64,000 bases of DNA from Dermatophagoides farinae (Eukaryota > Arthropoda > Arachnida > Sarcoptiformes > Pyroglyphidae): contig NC_134679.1 in NCBI RefSeq assembly GCF_024713945.1, positions 4,097,001-4,161,000 on the forward strand. The letters run 5' to 3'. The notes under the pieces were generated by a model. That model was not told the DNA's origin and made no database searches. It was given only the letters and a program-made list of their open reading frames with translations. Positions 37,361-51,800 of this stretch are shown piece after piece (position 1 is the stretch's first letter; the number at the start of each line of letters is the position of its first letter). Position numbers and translations under genes: made by a program.

Positions 37361-40300
37361 TCAAGCTAAATTAGAATCACTAGGATTGGTCGATGTAGTT
37401 GATGAACTGGACTGTTTTTGACAATTATCACTTGTCAATGATTTATTTTGATGGCTACAAATTGATGTTCGTGGTGGGGGTCGTGGAGGACAAATGGTGT
37501 TTGTGTCTTTATTATTTGTATTGATCATCATATTCGTCGTGTTATTTGATTTTGGTGGTAATGGTGGTGGTCGACATGGAGGATCAGATTTTTGACGACG
37601 TAATGGCGGTTTTTCTGGTTGTAACAAGATTAATTTGTCGGATTCCTGCATGGACACCGGCTGATTAATTAATGAATGTTGATAATTAGTATGACTCATC
37701 GGTAATGTATTAATTGATGGTGACGAATTCGATGAAACAGATTGACTCATTTCAGTTTCGGGCATCATTTGTTTTCGAGCCATTTCTTGACTTCTAGGTA
37801 CAGTCACTGGTTCATATGACAATGGACTGGGTTGATAGGATTTAAAATGTCGATGATTTTGTAGATCCCGAAGAGGTTGATTACGTTGATGATGTTGCTG
37901 TTGTTGCGATGAATTATTTGTTATATTGGATGATCGATATGATGTTCGATTTGTATTCGAAATCGGTGTTTGGGGTGGTTGAGAACGATTAATAGTCTCA
38001 TTTGGTGGAGAACTGCTGTTAATAATACCATAGGCAGCCGAATAAGTTGATGTTGATGATGGGCCACGTGGTGGTGATGGTACCGTATGAGCAGTTTTCA
38101 TTAATTCACGAAAAAATATATCGGATTGTGTATCATCACCTGGAGTCGATGAAGATGTATTTGTAGGAGAATCATATGAATCTGGTTGTGGACTGCATTC
38201 GAGATTTGAATTATTACTTTGATTATTCTTGGCAGCAATATATCTACTGGCCAACAAATGATCACGAATAGAACCTAAATTATGATATGTGGCCACTGAT
38301 GGCACAGATGATGCCTGTTGATGTTGATCGATCAATGCATGGCCACCCATTGATTTTTCATCTTTTTTTTTAGATTTTATACTGCTATCCTCACTAAATG
38401 ATTTACCAGCTAAACTTAATGCAACTGGAATGTTATTCCTTGTTGTATCCCAACCCCATTCTTCAAGATCATCAAAATAACTGACGACAATATGTTGGCC
38501 ATCAATTACTGATACCGGTGACATTTGTGGCACTATTTGTTCTGTTTCAGCAATAGTCATTACAGTATGTTCTGGTCGATAACCATAACGCATCAATAAT
38601 GGATGAAATACTTCTGAACAAAGTTTTGTTGGTCGTGTCTTGACGCCAATAATATCCTGGCTTGGGAATTCAATACGAAATATAACACGTTGTTCAACAC
38701 GAAGTTCAACACATCCCAGTTGTGTAGTATTTGTGGATAAATCCAATGGCTATAAAATTGAAAATATTATTAGATAATTTTGTAAAAGAATTTGATTTTA
38801 AACGCTGATGATCTACTAAAATCATGAGAAAACATCTGCGTTCGAATTAAAATTTCATCGTAAGATGAAAAAACACTAACCTTTTCATTACCGGTGATGA
38901 AAACATCCCAAGCTAAATATTTTAATGAACGTTTTTCAAACAACTTTTTCAATAAATTATTAATCGTTTCATTTGGTGATGATGGAACGACTGTTTGTGA
39001 ACGGTCAGGAAAAACTATACGCAAGAAATGACAATTATCACGATTACAATTGTGATTGAATGATGAAGAAGAAGATGAGGATGGGAAAATCGAAATATTG
39101 GCAGCAGTTTCTGTCGTCGATGTTGAAGTTAAAGACGTAGCAACTGCTGAAGGTACGAATTTCGCAGGTGAAACCGGATCACTTTCGGAATGACGTTTCA
39201 AATGTTCTATTGTTGATGGTATCGAAGTTGGTGGCGAACACGATGCATCAACTATTTCCACTGATTTCAAATTATCTGGTGATGGTGGAAATACATTATG
39301 ATCAGATGAATCGATTGAATCAGAACTATTAGGCATTAATGAGCTACGACTAGCCGAATTAAATTGATTTTTTTGTCCATTTGAAATGATGGATGATTTA
39401 TCAATTGATGAATTATTACTATGAGGTTCAGATCCAATTGATTGTTGTGTTTTATTATTCACATGATTTGTCAAATGTTCATCCAATGATTTTGAACGGA
39501 TTTTATGAATTGAATTGGTTAATTTTCTCATCATATATTGTTTTTTTGAGCCAAACATGTCGGTTTTAGTGGATGAAGGTGCAGCCATCGATGATAATGA
39601 TGCTGCTTTATGATTAATTGATGATTTTAATCGGGCCCAAGGTATAAATGATCGTCGTTTCTTAACAGCGGTCGGATTATTCTTACCACTATGATAACCG
39701 GATCGTCCACTTGTCATCACAGTATTGGCCGAAGATGATGCCAAATTCAATAACGTATCACAGCTAGTATCATCAATAATGGCATCATCATTTTCATAAG
39801 GCAATGATTCGCCTTTCAAATCTAACAATGAACATTTTTCATAAATATCTGATTTGAGGAAACGTACGTAGCTATCGAATTTCATTAAATTATAAATCTA
39901 GAAAGGATAAATTCATTAATTTTAATTAAAAAATTAACCATAATATATTGAGTTGAAAATACTTGTTCTTCTGCCAGCAAAAATATACGGTTATTCGGAT
40001 TGTTCAGGCCAGATTCGACAGATTTTCTTGCTCTGCTATCAACATTTACAGGTTCTGGTGCCGAAAGTGCAATGAATTTATTATAAATTTCATGAGATTT
40101 TTTCCGTATCTGGAAAATTTAATATCATCAAAAAAAATTCAATCATTACTCAATCCATTACATACCTCATCTGGATCAGTAAGATTTTTAAACTCTTGTA
40201 TGGCCAAAAAGAATTGCAAATTTTCGTAGCTGAATTCTTTACGAAGAAAATCCTAAATGTGTAAAAATCAAAGTGAATAAAAAACAAGGTAAAATTCATT

Positions 40301-41815
40301 ACTTAATGAAGATGATAAGTACGATACTTACAGTAAAAGCTTTGATACCGATTGAATCACTAAGTAGAATGTCAAAATCAGATGCCCAACCGCCAACCCA
40401 GCCAACATCAATAGGACGTTCATCATGTTTTTCTTCATGTTCTTGATCCAGATGATGATGATGATGATGACGATGATGATGTAATAAAAACGAAGTTGAA
40501 GGAGGTGGCGATGATCCATCCATACAACAATATTCATCAACTGCCACTGATTGTTGATGTTGTAATTGTTGGTAAATCTTACTTGGCCACTGAACATTTT
40601 GTGACTTATTGATATTTTCATTGTTTGATTTATTTTCGTCATCATTTTTGTTGGATTTAGTCATTAGTTGTTGTGGTTGTTGTTGTTGCTGCTGCTGCTG
40701 CTGACAGGATGGATCTTGATTCTCTTTACCACTATGTTCTTCTATGATTTCTTTTATATGATTACCGTCATTATCTTGATCATGTTTATTTGATAATTTT
40801 TTCGTTTGTTTTTGTTTTCGTAATTGTTGCTGTTGTTGTTGTTCAAAATTATAACGATTGTCCTATAGGAAAAAATGAATAAAAAACACATTAATGAGTA
40901 AGTAGAAAAAAACATGAAAATAAACATATAAATTGTAATAACAATAAAAAATGACAATGACTATAACAAGAATCATCATCACAATCGTCATAAACTGATA
41001 GTAACTACGTCAGATTCTTAGAACAACAGCATTGAAGTACATCAAATTAAGTAGGATTATCGTATAAACAAACAATAATAATTGTGTTGTGGTTAGTGCT
41101 AAAATAGACACAAATATATGAGAATCGGTTGTATTGTCTAAATATGTCACAGATCTTACAAAAATAAAAAAAATGATCGACCGATTCGAAGAAAAATAAT
41201 AAGAATCTAAAAATATCCCGTAAAGAATTTCTAATAATTTTTTTTTCTTGAATCGATTCATTCATTCACCATTGTTATTTGAAAATGAAAATTTCGATTA
41301 TCCATTGTCCAGGACGATTTTGTTTGATTAAATGCACCAAGATGATTATGTAGACAACCAATACTATTATCTTGATCTAACACCATTGAATTACGTGTTC
41401 GTGATTTAATTTCATCATAAGCTCGACACTGTTGTTGTTGTCGATGATGATGATGATCAATCATTAAATCCTTATTTCTATTAAATAATTTCAATGATGA
41501 AGATTTTTGTTCATGCATTCGACGAGATAAATTCATACTCGATGATGTATTGTCGTTATTGCTGTTGTGAGCATGATTGGTGAATGGAAAACGAAAAATC
41601 ATTTTCTTTGTTATTGGATCATCTGATCGATCCAAATTTTTAACATGTGAATTTGATTGAAAATTATTATGATATTTAGGATCATGATCATGATCATGGT
41701 CGTTAATGAAATGAAAAGGGCATAAACAACAGTAACAACAAGAACAACAACGAATGCGGAAGAAAAAATTGCCACGATGATTTCTATCCATTTTAATGTT
41801 TTTTTTTTTGGCCAT
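37361..41815 (-). CDS. RGS12/RGS14/Loco-type regulator of G-protein signalling
   Basis: GTPase-activating protein for Gi/Go-type alpha subunits that also binds Ras-family GTPases. Exons are 41270-41815, 40332-40862, 40166-40252, 39963-40109, 38881-39897 and 37361-38749, all joined in phase 0, giving 1238 aa. The RGS box is about residues 340-458, from WASDFDILLSDSIGIKAF through FLRKEFSYENLQFFLAIQEF and LSAPEPVNVDSRAR to FDSYVRFLKSDIYEKC. Ras-binding domain 1 is about 725-785 (FLRIVFPDRSQTVV, SLKYLAWDVFITG). Domain 2 is about 790-860 (VIFRIEFPSQDIIG, GYRPEHTVMTIAE, IDGQHIVVSYF). The N-terminus is Cys/His/Asp-rich and lacks PDZ and PTB domains, as in RGS14. Exon 2 has Gln and His runs. The C-terminus is proline-rich. 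The usual GoLoco motif is not evident; only QSDIFFRELMKTA faintly resembles it. A TAA upstream supports the start, though longer isoforms are possible. Confidence 0.88.
40679..40703 (-). repeat. CAG/CAA tract coding for Gln in the RGS protein
   Basis: CAG then CAA codons give a Gln run followed by PQQ in exon 2, N-terminal to the RGS box. Confidence 0.8.
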
Positions 41816-43984
41816 GTATTATGATATGATGGTCACTTTTTAATGCCTCTTTTTTATTAAATGCTAATTTCGCATTTAATAAATTCGTATTTATTTGATA
41901 TTATACATCGGATTTATTGATGATGAAGTTTGCAAACGTTTTAAAAAATTGTTGTTTTAGTATTGAAAATTATCGATTTTTTTCTGGTTGATCAATGAAC
42001 ATTTTTTTTTTGTTGTTGCATGCAAACAAAAACAAAGATTGAACTACATGATATCATCAGAAATTTCATTGATCGGAAACAAGCGGGATAAATGTTTTTG
42101 TGGGAAAAAACTGGCCGGGACTACTTGTTATTGTCACTAAACAACATCAAGTCGAATGGATTCAATGGAATCGGTTCATGTTGGAATTTATTTTTTTTTT
42201 AATGCCAGGAATCATATGATTAGATTTGATGTGCTCATATATGAAATGATGACTGACTTGTTTCATTTATTTACAACAACAACAACAACAACAAAAAATC
42301 AGGGAGTATGTCTTGATAAACACTGGGAGTTTTATTTTTTCCTGAAGCTTTAATAAATCAAAACAGGAAACAGAGATTTTTTTTTCTACCATATGTGTGT
42401 GTGTTTGTGTGTTTGTGTATGATCATAATGAAATTATCATTATTTTGGCTACCATTATAGCCACAACAAATGGCAATGTCAAAAGAAATAATATGAATGA
42501 AAATTGATAAAAACGTTTTTTTGGCAACAAGATTTACAAATATATTAAATAAGCGGAAATTGAAAGATAAAAAAAAGAATGCATACATTGTCCTTGAATA
42601 TTTTTCATATTTTTTTTAGAAGAAAAAGAATCATCAACAAGAATTTGTTTTCGAAATTTTTCGTTGATTTTCACTCATTGTAATTTCAAGTTTAAATAAA
42701 CAAAAGTTGAATTTTGTCAAAAATATTTTTTTTTCAAAATATAAAACATCACCTCAGTTTACATTGTGTGTTTGCTAGGCTAGTTTAATTTTAATTTTAA
42801 TTTTAAATTTTACACACATTTATTTAATTAATTTTCTTTGTTTGAACCTTTGCTCAACAACAAACATTTGAACAAAGGAAGACAAAGAATCAAAAATCAG
42901 TATAATTATATAATGGAGAAATAAACGCCTACGCAAACACACACACACACACATGAACAAACACTGACACATATCGAAAACACATTCATTCAATAATTGT
43001 GGTGATGGCTACAAAGCGATTCCAAAGATAATCCTCACGCAATGTCAGAGAAAAAAATGAATCTAATCCAAATAAGAATAAATAAACTCGGCACAAATGA
43101 AAATGAAAAGGAAAAACAAACAAATGATAAAAGCTAATGATATGATAATGAATTGAATGAAATGGATCACAAGGAAATCCAAAATTCGCGGAAATCACAT
43201 ATACACTGTGCGAGTATTTAGCAGTTAGCAAATAATAAATGAAAAAAAAGGTCAGGAAAAAGGTTTGCATCATCAATTCGTTTTTTTTTTGTTCATTCAA
43301 ATCGAAATGGAAATGCACCAGTAAATGAGTTCCAACATCAAAGTGAGAGTGAATCGTAATCTTTAGAGTATAGAAGCAATGATGAAATTCTTCATTAGCA
43401 GCACAAAATAAGCAATATTAGAATGTTTCTACATCTGGCTTCAATTCACATCACAGACAGATACATCCGTTCTATACAGAACACTATGGCGTATGAGTAT
43501 TCATTTACGAGTTATTTTTCAAGCCATTATTATAATGACACCCAGTGTAGGCTTGAAAATTTTAGCAAAACCTAAACATATGAGAAGAAAAAAGAATATT
43601 GAGAAAATTTTGTAACGATGTGACAAATAACTTCGAATTTTATACTTTCGAATTAAGCCATAAAAATTTTTTTTCAGGCCACAATTTCATAACAGATTGT
43701 CTAGATTGGATCTTATTTTGGATAAATATATTTTTCAATTTTATATAACCACACCAATAAGATTATTATAACAACAACGACATAAAATGATTCGGATTGA
43801 ATGTCCATTCTTTTTTTTTCTTTAAATTTATGACTTGTAAAATTTTATTGACTTTGGAAAATTGTTTTCTCCTCATTTGTTTTTAGGATCTATATCTATA
43901 ATAATCTATAATAATAATAATTCATGTATTGGTCATTGCTTTTTTCTGCCAGACAAATTGTTCAACTATAAAACATGCTTTCAC
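41816..43984. other. upstream region of the RGS gene, no gene recognised
   Basis: AT-rich with an ACA/GTT repeat at 42277-42293 and a CA tract near 42938-42952. An imperfect terminator-like hairpin (TTTTCAAGCC at 43516-43525 pairing with GGCTTGAAAA at 43550-43559) is present. No coding region is supported. Confidence 0.5.
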
Positions 43985-44610
43985 TATCGAAGCTTTCGAC
44001 ATTTTTCGAACATTTTATCATCGTTGACAATTTTATGAACTGATCGTACAAGTTCATCGTCAGTGAATTGATGTGTATCAACACGATAACCGTAGTCTTT
44101 TTCTTATATACATTGTGCATTATCATGTTGATCACCAAGTAACGGCATCATTGGTGGAAATTAATTAGATTGAAACATATGCAATAGATTGACACTCCAA
44201 GAATAGATCCATATGGAATATGACCAAATTCTATACAAGAAGGTATTAATAGATTATCGATGATAATTAAATCCGGCTGTTCATTCCACATAACAATAAC
44301 CATTTGTTCATGAACTCTTTTAAAATCTTAACTTGCAGAAACAATTTTCGTTTTTATTCCGATAATAAAGATTTAGTTGATCGTATGGCACAATTTGATG
44401 GAAAGAAAAACCGAATGATTGTGTAACGGGAACAGATTTGATTGGATGTGATTTAACAAGATCGCCATTATTATTATTATTATTATTATGATCATAATCA
44501 TCTAAAATAATTTCAACAAAACCATATTTTCGATAAGTTTCGATAAAATTTCGATTGTTTAGAAAGGAGATTCGATGACCCGAATGGCAAACCGATACCA
44601 TCACAAACTT
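43985..44610 (-). pseudogene. decayed UDP-glycosyltransferase copy
   Basis: Pieces align in order with the intact UGT just upstream. GHRISFLNNRNF and YDQLNLYYRNKN (44345-44604) match its N-terminal half. A frame-shifted stretch (about 44200-44310) reads EQPDLIIIDNLLIPSCIEFG. After a deletion, PMMPLLGDQHDNAQCI, a stop, EKDYGYRVDTHQFTDDELV and then KCRKLR and a stop follow. The start region, the middle of the protein including the HGGNNTV signature, and the C-terminal tail are missing. An (AAT)n run has inserted Asn residues. This is a dead tandem duplicate. Confidence 0.85.
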
Positions 44611-44910
44611 GAAATGAAATTTATAACAATTTTTCCATTATTATCAACTAGATATGAAGATTTAAGTGTTTTGAAAAAAAATGAAAATAAACTTTCAAAC
44701 GAAATTCAATAACAAATGTTGAAAATATTATTACCGTTAATGATATTGATCACTAAATAATCATTGAGTTTCATTATAAAAATCGAGAAAAAAACCATAT
44801 CAGTAACTATTGGATTTATTTTTTAATATAAAAGAAAAATGAACTAATACAGATAAAATCTGACGCTTGTGACAACTTTAATATCTCTAAATTTGTTGAT
44901 GAATATAAAT

Positions 44911-46410
44911 TTAAAAAGAAATTCGTTGTAAAAGTAATTCAATTTTTTCACATGCTTTCTGTTTTGAATCAGATCTTCGTAAACGTTCACCAGCTTGGCA
45001 ACATTTTTCAATCATTTTCTTATCATCAAGTATCGTATGAATCATTTCTATTAATTCATTATCAACATAATGATGTGAATTGATGCGGTAACCAAAACCT
45101 TTTTCCTGGATGCGTTGAGCATTATCGAATTGATCACCAAACAATGGCATGACTAACATTGGTTTACCAAAATAAAATGTTTCTGTAACCGTATTATTCC
45201 CACCATGTGTAATGACCATGTCAACCAATGGTAGGATTTTAGTCTGTGGTAGATATGCACGGCCCCACATATTCGCTGGTAATTCAATTTGTTCATGATG
45301 TTGCCCTTTTGATACAATATATTTGTATGGTGTTTTGGCCAATGTTGCAGTAATTTTACGAATTAGCTGAACATTAGAACTTCCGATCGAACCCATTGAT
45401 AAATAGATCAATTTATCACTTGGTTGTACTTTGAATTCCTCAGGAAGTTTAAATGTTTCGGTTAATTCACGACAGAATGCATCCACCCGAATGTAATTAT
45501 CAGGTAATGTCACAATGTCTGTATAGTCCAATTCTTCAGGATAACCGTAGAGGTTCATATAAGGTGATAGCATAAAAAAGCCTTGAGATGTAATTTTAGG
45601 CCCGCCGAATTCCTCGTTCAATAAATTTTGATAATATTCAAAGCATAGCTCAATTGTTTGATCATATTTTGCTTTAAATTTTGCCCATCCAGTTTTATCG
45701 TAGGTTGGATAGCCTTTTTTATAAAATTTTCATGTCATAAAAACAAAAATAGAGTATTTTTAAAGAATAAAATAATTTTTCATACCTGATGTGAATGGAG
45801 GAAGTTTTTCTGAATGATAAATTGGAATCGGATTGCCACTCCATGAAAATGCCCATGGAATTTTACCATAAGCAATACAAGGAGCGACTAATGGATAATC
45901 GATAATGATCAAATCAGGCTTTTCTTTTTCAATAATATTAGCCATTTCTTCATGTATATTCCGTAAATCATTGTACATGGTTTCACAAAAGAATCGATCA
46001 TTTTTATTTCGGTCAAAAAGATCCAATTGGTCGTAAGATGATTTACCTGACAATAAGCCAGATTCAGCAAAAATGTCATTGAGTTCAACATCTTTAACTG
46101 GATGATTATTTTCATCAATAACTTTATTTTCAGCTGATTTGTCACTAGCAGCAGATTTAAGACCAAGAACAATTTCATTGAAACCAAATTTTTCGAATAA
46201 AGAGATAAAATTACGATTGTTGAGAAAATAAATCTGATGACCACGTTTGGCTAATGCTTGTGCCATACCAATACATGCATTTATATGGCCAACACCATCA
46301 ACTGAACAGAAAAAAATTTTCAATCGTTTATTATTGGTATTAATTGTTGGAGACATTCTTGGCGTTTTAATCACGGAAAGAATCCAAAAAAAAAAAAATG
46401 ATTTATACAT
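44911..46410 (-). CDS. UDP-glycosyltransferase (GT1 family), cytosolic type
   Basis: Transfers sugar from a UDP-sugar to small lipophilic acceptors, a detoxification role in mites. Exons are 45786-46410 and 44911-45713, with a 72-bp intron (GTATG...AG, phase 1). From Met at 46356 the protein has 457 aa; the Met at 46410 adds an 18-residue, T-run-encoded leader and is less likely. The N-terminal acceptor domain starts KIFFCSVDGVGHINACIGMA, with the catalytic-type His after DGVG. The C-terminal donor domain shows LIYLSMGSIGSSN, LPQTKILPLVDMVITHGGNN and GKPMLVMPLFGDQFDNAQRI, the UGT signature. There is no ER signal peptide and no C-terminal membrane anchor, unlike typical insect and vertebrate UGTs but like spider-mite UGTs, which have been proposed to be of bacterial origin. 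A dead copy lies immediately downstream. Confidence 0.9.
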
Positions 46411-48783
46411 TTATTTGGATATATTTTCTCGTTTATATAAGCAAAAAACTTTCATCATAAATAAGATAGATTGGAAATATGGATAATTTGGCCTTCTAAG
46501 ATAATACAAGTAAAAGTTGAAATCATTTATATCAAATTATCATTATCAAAAGAACAAAGTATCATCATTTGCATACAAAGCTATTTTATGATAAACAAAT
46601 ATTTAGTTAAAATTTTGTACCGATATCATTAATATTAACATCAAAGTATTCCGAACATTTTTTTTTGGTCAAATAATTTCATGTCAATCATTTTGGATTG
46701 TAGTATCAAGACAGATCTCAGTTAAGTGAATCATTTATTGTGATATGATATTTGAAAATGTCCTAAAAGGACAAACATTTATCATATATGAAAATCATCC
46801 TATAAAGACAGAGAGAAACTAAAAATACAGGAAAATAAATTAGGGACATGTGATGATAAAAATTTCATTAAAAATTGTTATTAACCAAACATCCATAGTG
46901 GTAAAATGTTTCAATGACTAAACTGAATGAATAGTTCAAACAATTTAACATCATAATGATCCTAATACTATGATACGGATTGATAATAAAAAAAAAACAT
47001 TCAACTGGGAATCATGAATTTATTTTGTTACTGTTTTGTATTGTTTTTTTTCTGGTTATTTAACCTCACAACAAAAAACAAATGGATGATCCTAGAAAAA
47101 AAAACTGGAGAAAGGGAGAATATTCTAGTATCCTATTGTTATGAAATCGACTGAAAAAATCGGCTTTTATTTTTTTTCCATCATCATGCTGACATTAACG
47201 AAATTCTTTTTTTCATTCTGTGTGTGATTATAATGAAAATGAATGCTAATAATGATGTTAATTAAATGATGCGAAGAAAAATTCATTTTTGAAAATAGAA
47301 ACAAAAAATTTTGTCTTTTCTTAAATTTTAGTAACAAAATGATAATCTATCCATGAAAATAATGATAATTAAAAGAGAATTCTTTATTCTTAAATAAAGA
47401 ATAAAAATTCGCACTGTGTACAATATGTAAATTCTTCGGATGAACCAATTTACATTGAGAATTACAAATATAAAAAAAATTGTCCCAAAAGAAAGATTTT
47501 CTAAGGATTTATGGATCATTGAATATGGAATTTAACATGCCATTTAATGATAGGCCATCAATGAAAAACTAGAAAAAATGTTATTTTTTGTGTTTACTTT
47601 CTTCATTGCCCATAGGAATTTGAGATATTTTTTCTCAATCAATTCACTTGCATCAACACCTAACAAATAAATATTTGCGCCGGTTTATGTTTGTGTTTAC
47701 ATCCAATGAATGTCAAGCTAATTTAGTGTTAAAGCAAAACGAACACACACACACACACATCCGTGATCCGTTACTAATTGAAAATGTTTGAAAATAATCA
47801 TTCGGCCTAGCAACACAATTTCAAGGCGATTTTCTTTTGTAAAAAAGGGGAAAATTCCAGGAATATTTTAACAATATTAGAGAGAAAAAAAGCAAATGAA
47901 AAAACCGAATGTGTTTTAGGATGGTTGCTAAAATTGGGGAATTGTGGCGATAATTGGAAGAATCCATGGAAAGAGAGAGAGAGAGAGACAGAAAGTCAAA
48001 ATCAAATTGATGATTGTTGATCTTTGGGAGATCAATTCGTAAGTCAAGAAATGTGTTTTGCATTCTATATTGTTGTTATTATTATTGTAATTGTAATAGT
48101 GATGACAATATATTGTGATTAAAAAAGAATGTCATTCACATTTCAAATGGACAAAAGATCATTGGTCTCAAAGATTGTTAGGAAAACAAATATCAAATGA
48201 ATTGGCAAACATAATGATCAGGCGTGTTTTTCTAACAATTTAAAATAAAGATGAAGAATTTTATAACGAATCCATATATAGAGAAGTGTGTAAAGGAACG
48301 ACAACAATATCACCAGTAAAAAGAATGAACAATGATTATTCAATCCTTATGGGAATCAATCAAAATCGGTTAATAACTGAATACTTTCATTATCGAAAAA
48401 AAGCGATGCAAAAAAATCATTCAATCAATTTATTCTTTTGTCTCTCACTTGATGGCAACGGTCTTAATATTGTGTGTTTTTTTTGGGGGGGCATTCTTTT
48501 ATAATTCTTATTTTGTTAGTGGAAGAAAAATATTATTCATATTTGATTTAACCTTATCGTTAATTATTATTTATCAATAAAGAGAATTTTCACCATAAAA
48601 ATAATCAAATATAATAATCAACGAATGTGGGGGTGGATTCATATCATCATAAAAGTTATTTCATATTCATTATTGATTATCAATTTGACTGGTAACAAAA
48701 AAAAAATGCAAATTAATGATAACAATGAAGTTGGAAATGTTGTTAAATGAAAATCTATAAAATGAAGGAAAAAATTTTCTAAC

Positions 48784-48873
48784 CATTCAACTGATCGATA
48801 TGTGATGGCAGCCGTATAATCAGATACACTAAAAAAAAATGAAATTGTTCGTTGTCCATGCGTAACAAATACC
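48784..48873 (-). other. weak candidate internal exon
   Basis: A 90-nt minus-strand segment is bounded by TTTTTATCGATTCCAG and GTTAGA. It is open in two frames: VFVTHGQRTISFFFSVSD continuing YTAAITYRSVE, or YLLRMDNEQFHFFLVYLII continuing RLPSHIDQLNG. No family was recognised. It could belong to the gene with the exon at 56967-58720. Confidence 0.2.
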
Positions 48874-51800
48874 CTGGAATCGATAAAAATGATTTACCAT
48901 TAACGATATTATATTCTCTATATATAAATTATATGAGATTTCATGTAATTTATTAATATTGATGCTGAGCAAATAATTAATTTGACAACGAATGAAAAAA
49001 AACGAAATGGTTCAATAGAAATAAAATAAGAATCAGTGAGTAAGAATTTCAATTTCATTGAAATATATATGAACCCAAAAAGAGAAAAAAGCATAGAAGC
49101 AAAACAAAAACGGACAACATAAGACATGATATCGAATCGATGATGTGATGAATATAATAATCGAGTCTTGTTCGACAATTTTTCTACCATAATCATTATC
49201 ATTTTCATCATCATCGTCAATCATAATAATGATCACTTATTCAAGCAATGAAAAAATATGACTACTATTTCCAGTTTTCACCATCAATTAACGATCATCA
49301 TTATCTATCCATCGATGATAACATTCGTATAATAATGAATCTTTGTTATTGGTTTTCTTCTTGTTTCAAAAAAAAACTACAGAATCTTGACTATGGCATT
49401 TTCGAATGATATTTTTGTTGTACAATTGAAATACATAGAAAAATTGATTAAAAAAGGCCATCATATATCGTATATAGAGTTTTGTTTCGTTTCAATCAAA
49501 CATTCTTTTCACAATTATTTGCAAGAAAATGATGATGGAGACCTGAAATTAAAAGCTTTATTGTAAGATTGATTCTATAAATGAAAAATTAGCCCGAAAA
49601 ATAAACACAGAGACATTTACAATCACATGTCTCTTGTAAGGCGCTTGCTCATCGTCAACATTGGTTTGATAGAACAATGGCAAGAGTAAAAGAATGTGGG
49701 TCCCAGAAACGAAGAAGTTTTTTTCAGGTTTAGTTTCAAACAGCTTATCACATCATAATGAAATCTATTTTTTAATTCAGAAATTCTATCTGTTTTTTTT
49801 TGGTTGCGCATTTTCACAATTAACACAAAAAAATTCTGTTTTTTTTGTACAATTAATGACATTTTATATTACATTACAACTTTGATGATGATGATGTAAT
49901 TCAACAGAATGATTCAATATTGTAAAATTCACAATTTAGCCATTTTTGTTGATTTGACAATGATGATGTAAAATTGAAAGTGAACAAAATAAAAAATTTA
50001 GTTCCAGGCAAGAAAAAAGAAATGAACGAAAAAAAAATTCTGGAAAAAATGGTTTGATTCGATTTTTGTGTGTGTGTGTGTGTGAAAAACTATTAAATTA
50101 GGTTGGTAATGGCAAAAAAAATAAAGCCCATTTAAAAGGCCAAGGCAAAATAGGTCTATAACATCAACATTAATTTGTCGTATATGATGCAATTGATGGA
50201 TTTGGCAAGTTAAGAAAATATAAAAAACAAACAAACAAACAAACAACTTTGATCCAGGAAGTAATTTGAACATGGACATTTGGAAAGTTGATGACAACAA
50301 CACAACGAGCATGACAACAAAAACGACGAAAACGACAAAAATAAATGAATTTAAGCCTAATTTAAAAATTCTGGCACTTATTCAAACTTATGAAACAATT
50401 TCTATATAATAAGATTGACAGTCCCCAAAATGGTAATTACACATTTATTCAAAATATATGAGAATTTAATTTTGTTAGAAAAAAAACATGATGATGACAA
50501 TAATAATAATGTACAGAATATTCTGTGAAATTAGATGCAGGACAAGAATTTAATGTAAAGGGGAAAAAATCAAAATGACAATACGATTTTTTTGAATGTT
50601 AAAAATGATGATATTATCAATTTGAATGAATCGCACCAATGATGAAATATAACCAGTTTTTTTAACAGTTCGTTAGTTCGAATAATTTAATTTTTTTCCA
50701 TTAAACTGAAACAGTGAAAATCATGCCCATGTAAAACTCAAATGAGATCCACCATCATGTGAATTCATAAATTCAGCTTGAGTTATTTTTTACTATTATT
50801 TTACTTGAATATTCGTTGTATGGTATGAGATAGACAAGAAAATTTTAGCATAATAATCAAATATATATAATATAATGCTTCACCAATCGGATTAAGTAAA
50901 ATAATTATGCAATAATATTAGACATAGAATTGAAAACGGATCGTTTTTTTGCATCATCATCATCAAAATTATCAATGTGTCCTATAATGTTAATTGAGCT
51001 ATCCATCTCAATTCATTGTAATTCAATTCAATTTTTTTCACTCAATTGTAATAACAATTACAGATGCCCAGAAACTGATGCCATGCCATTATCGAATAAA
51101 AAAAACGGAATAAATGAGAAATCAAAAAAAATAAATTTTACCCATAGATTGGTAATTTGCAATTGTTGTTTCGAGAGAAACGAAAAAAAGGAATCATAGG
51201 AATCGATACAATTGAAGAAGGAAAAAAAATTCCACACAAACACATACATTATTAGGCAAATAAATGAAACACCACAGGCCACATTCTTATATTGAAACAT
51301 AGTAGATGGATGTGAATCGAATCGAATCAGGAAAAAAAACTACCGAATAAAAACATAATAAACAACAATATATATAGCTGAATTCATTCATTTGATGCTA
51401 ATGGATTCTGTTCATTTCTCATTTAGGATTCTAGATTTCAAAAAAAAACATTATGCGAAATAATGAAAGCATAAAAATACGAATTCATCAACGGATTTTT
51501 TTTTACTCGTTACGTCAATTTTCTGATCAATTCTTGATAATCATCATCAACATCATGTAGCATTCAAAAGCATCAAATTGACAATGTTGAATCCAAAATT
51601 CAGAATCAAAAAAAGTAGAAAACAAAATCAGCCAATTTTTTTTTCATTCGATCCAATAGAAATCTGATTGAATGTCAGAAATGAAATTGCATGTTCCATG
51701 TAGATTTCATTTCATTTTTCTTTGTTCTCGTTAATTTTCATTGTCGATTCAATGATTCCATTTCAATGTTCATTATATTCAATCAAAAAAAAAAGAAAAA

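Noticed and set aside
43516-43559. 10-bp stem hairpin as a bacterial-type terminator or RNA gene
   Set aside because: The genome is eukaryotic, the loop is long, and no conserved RNA features are present.
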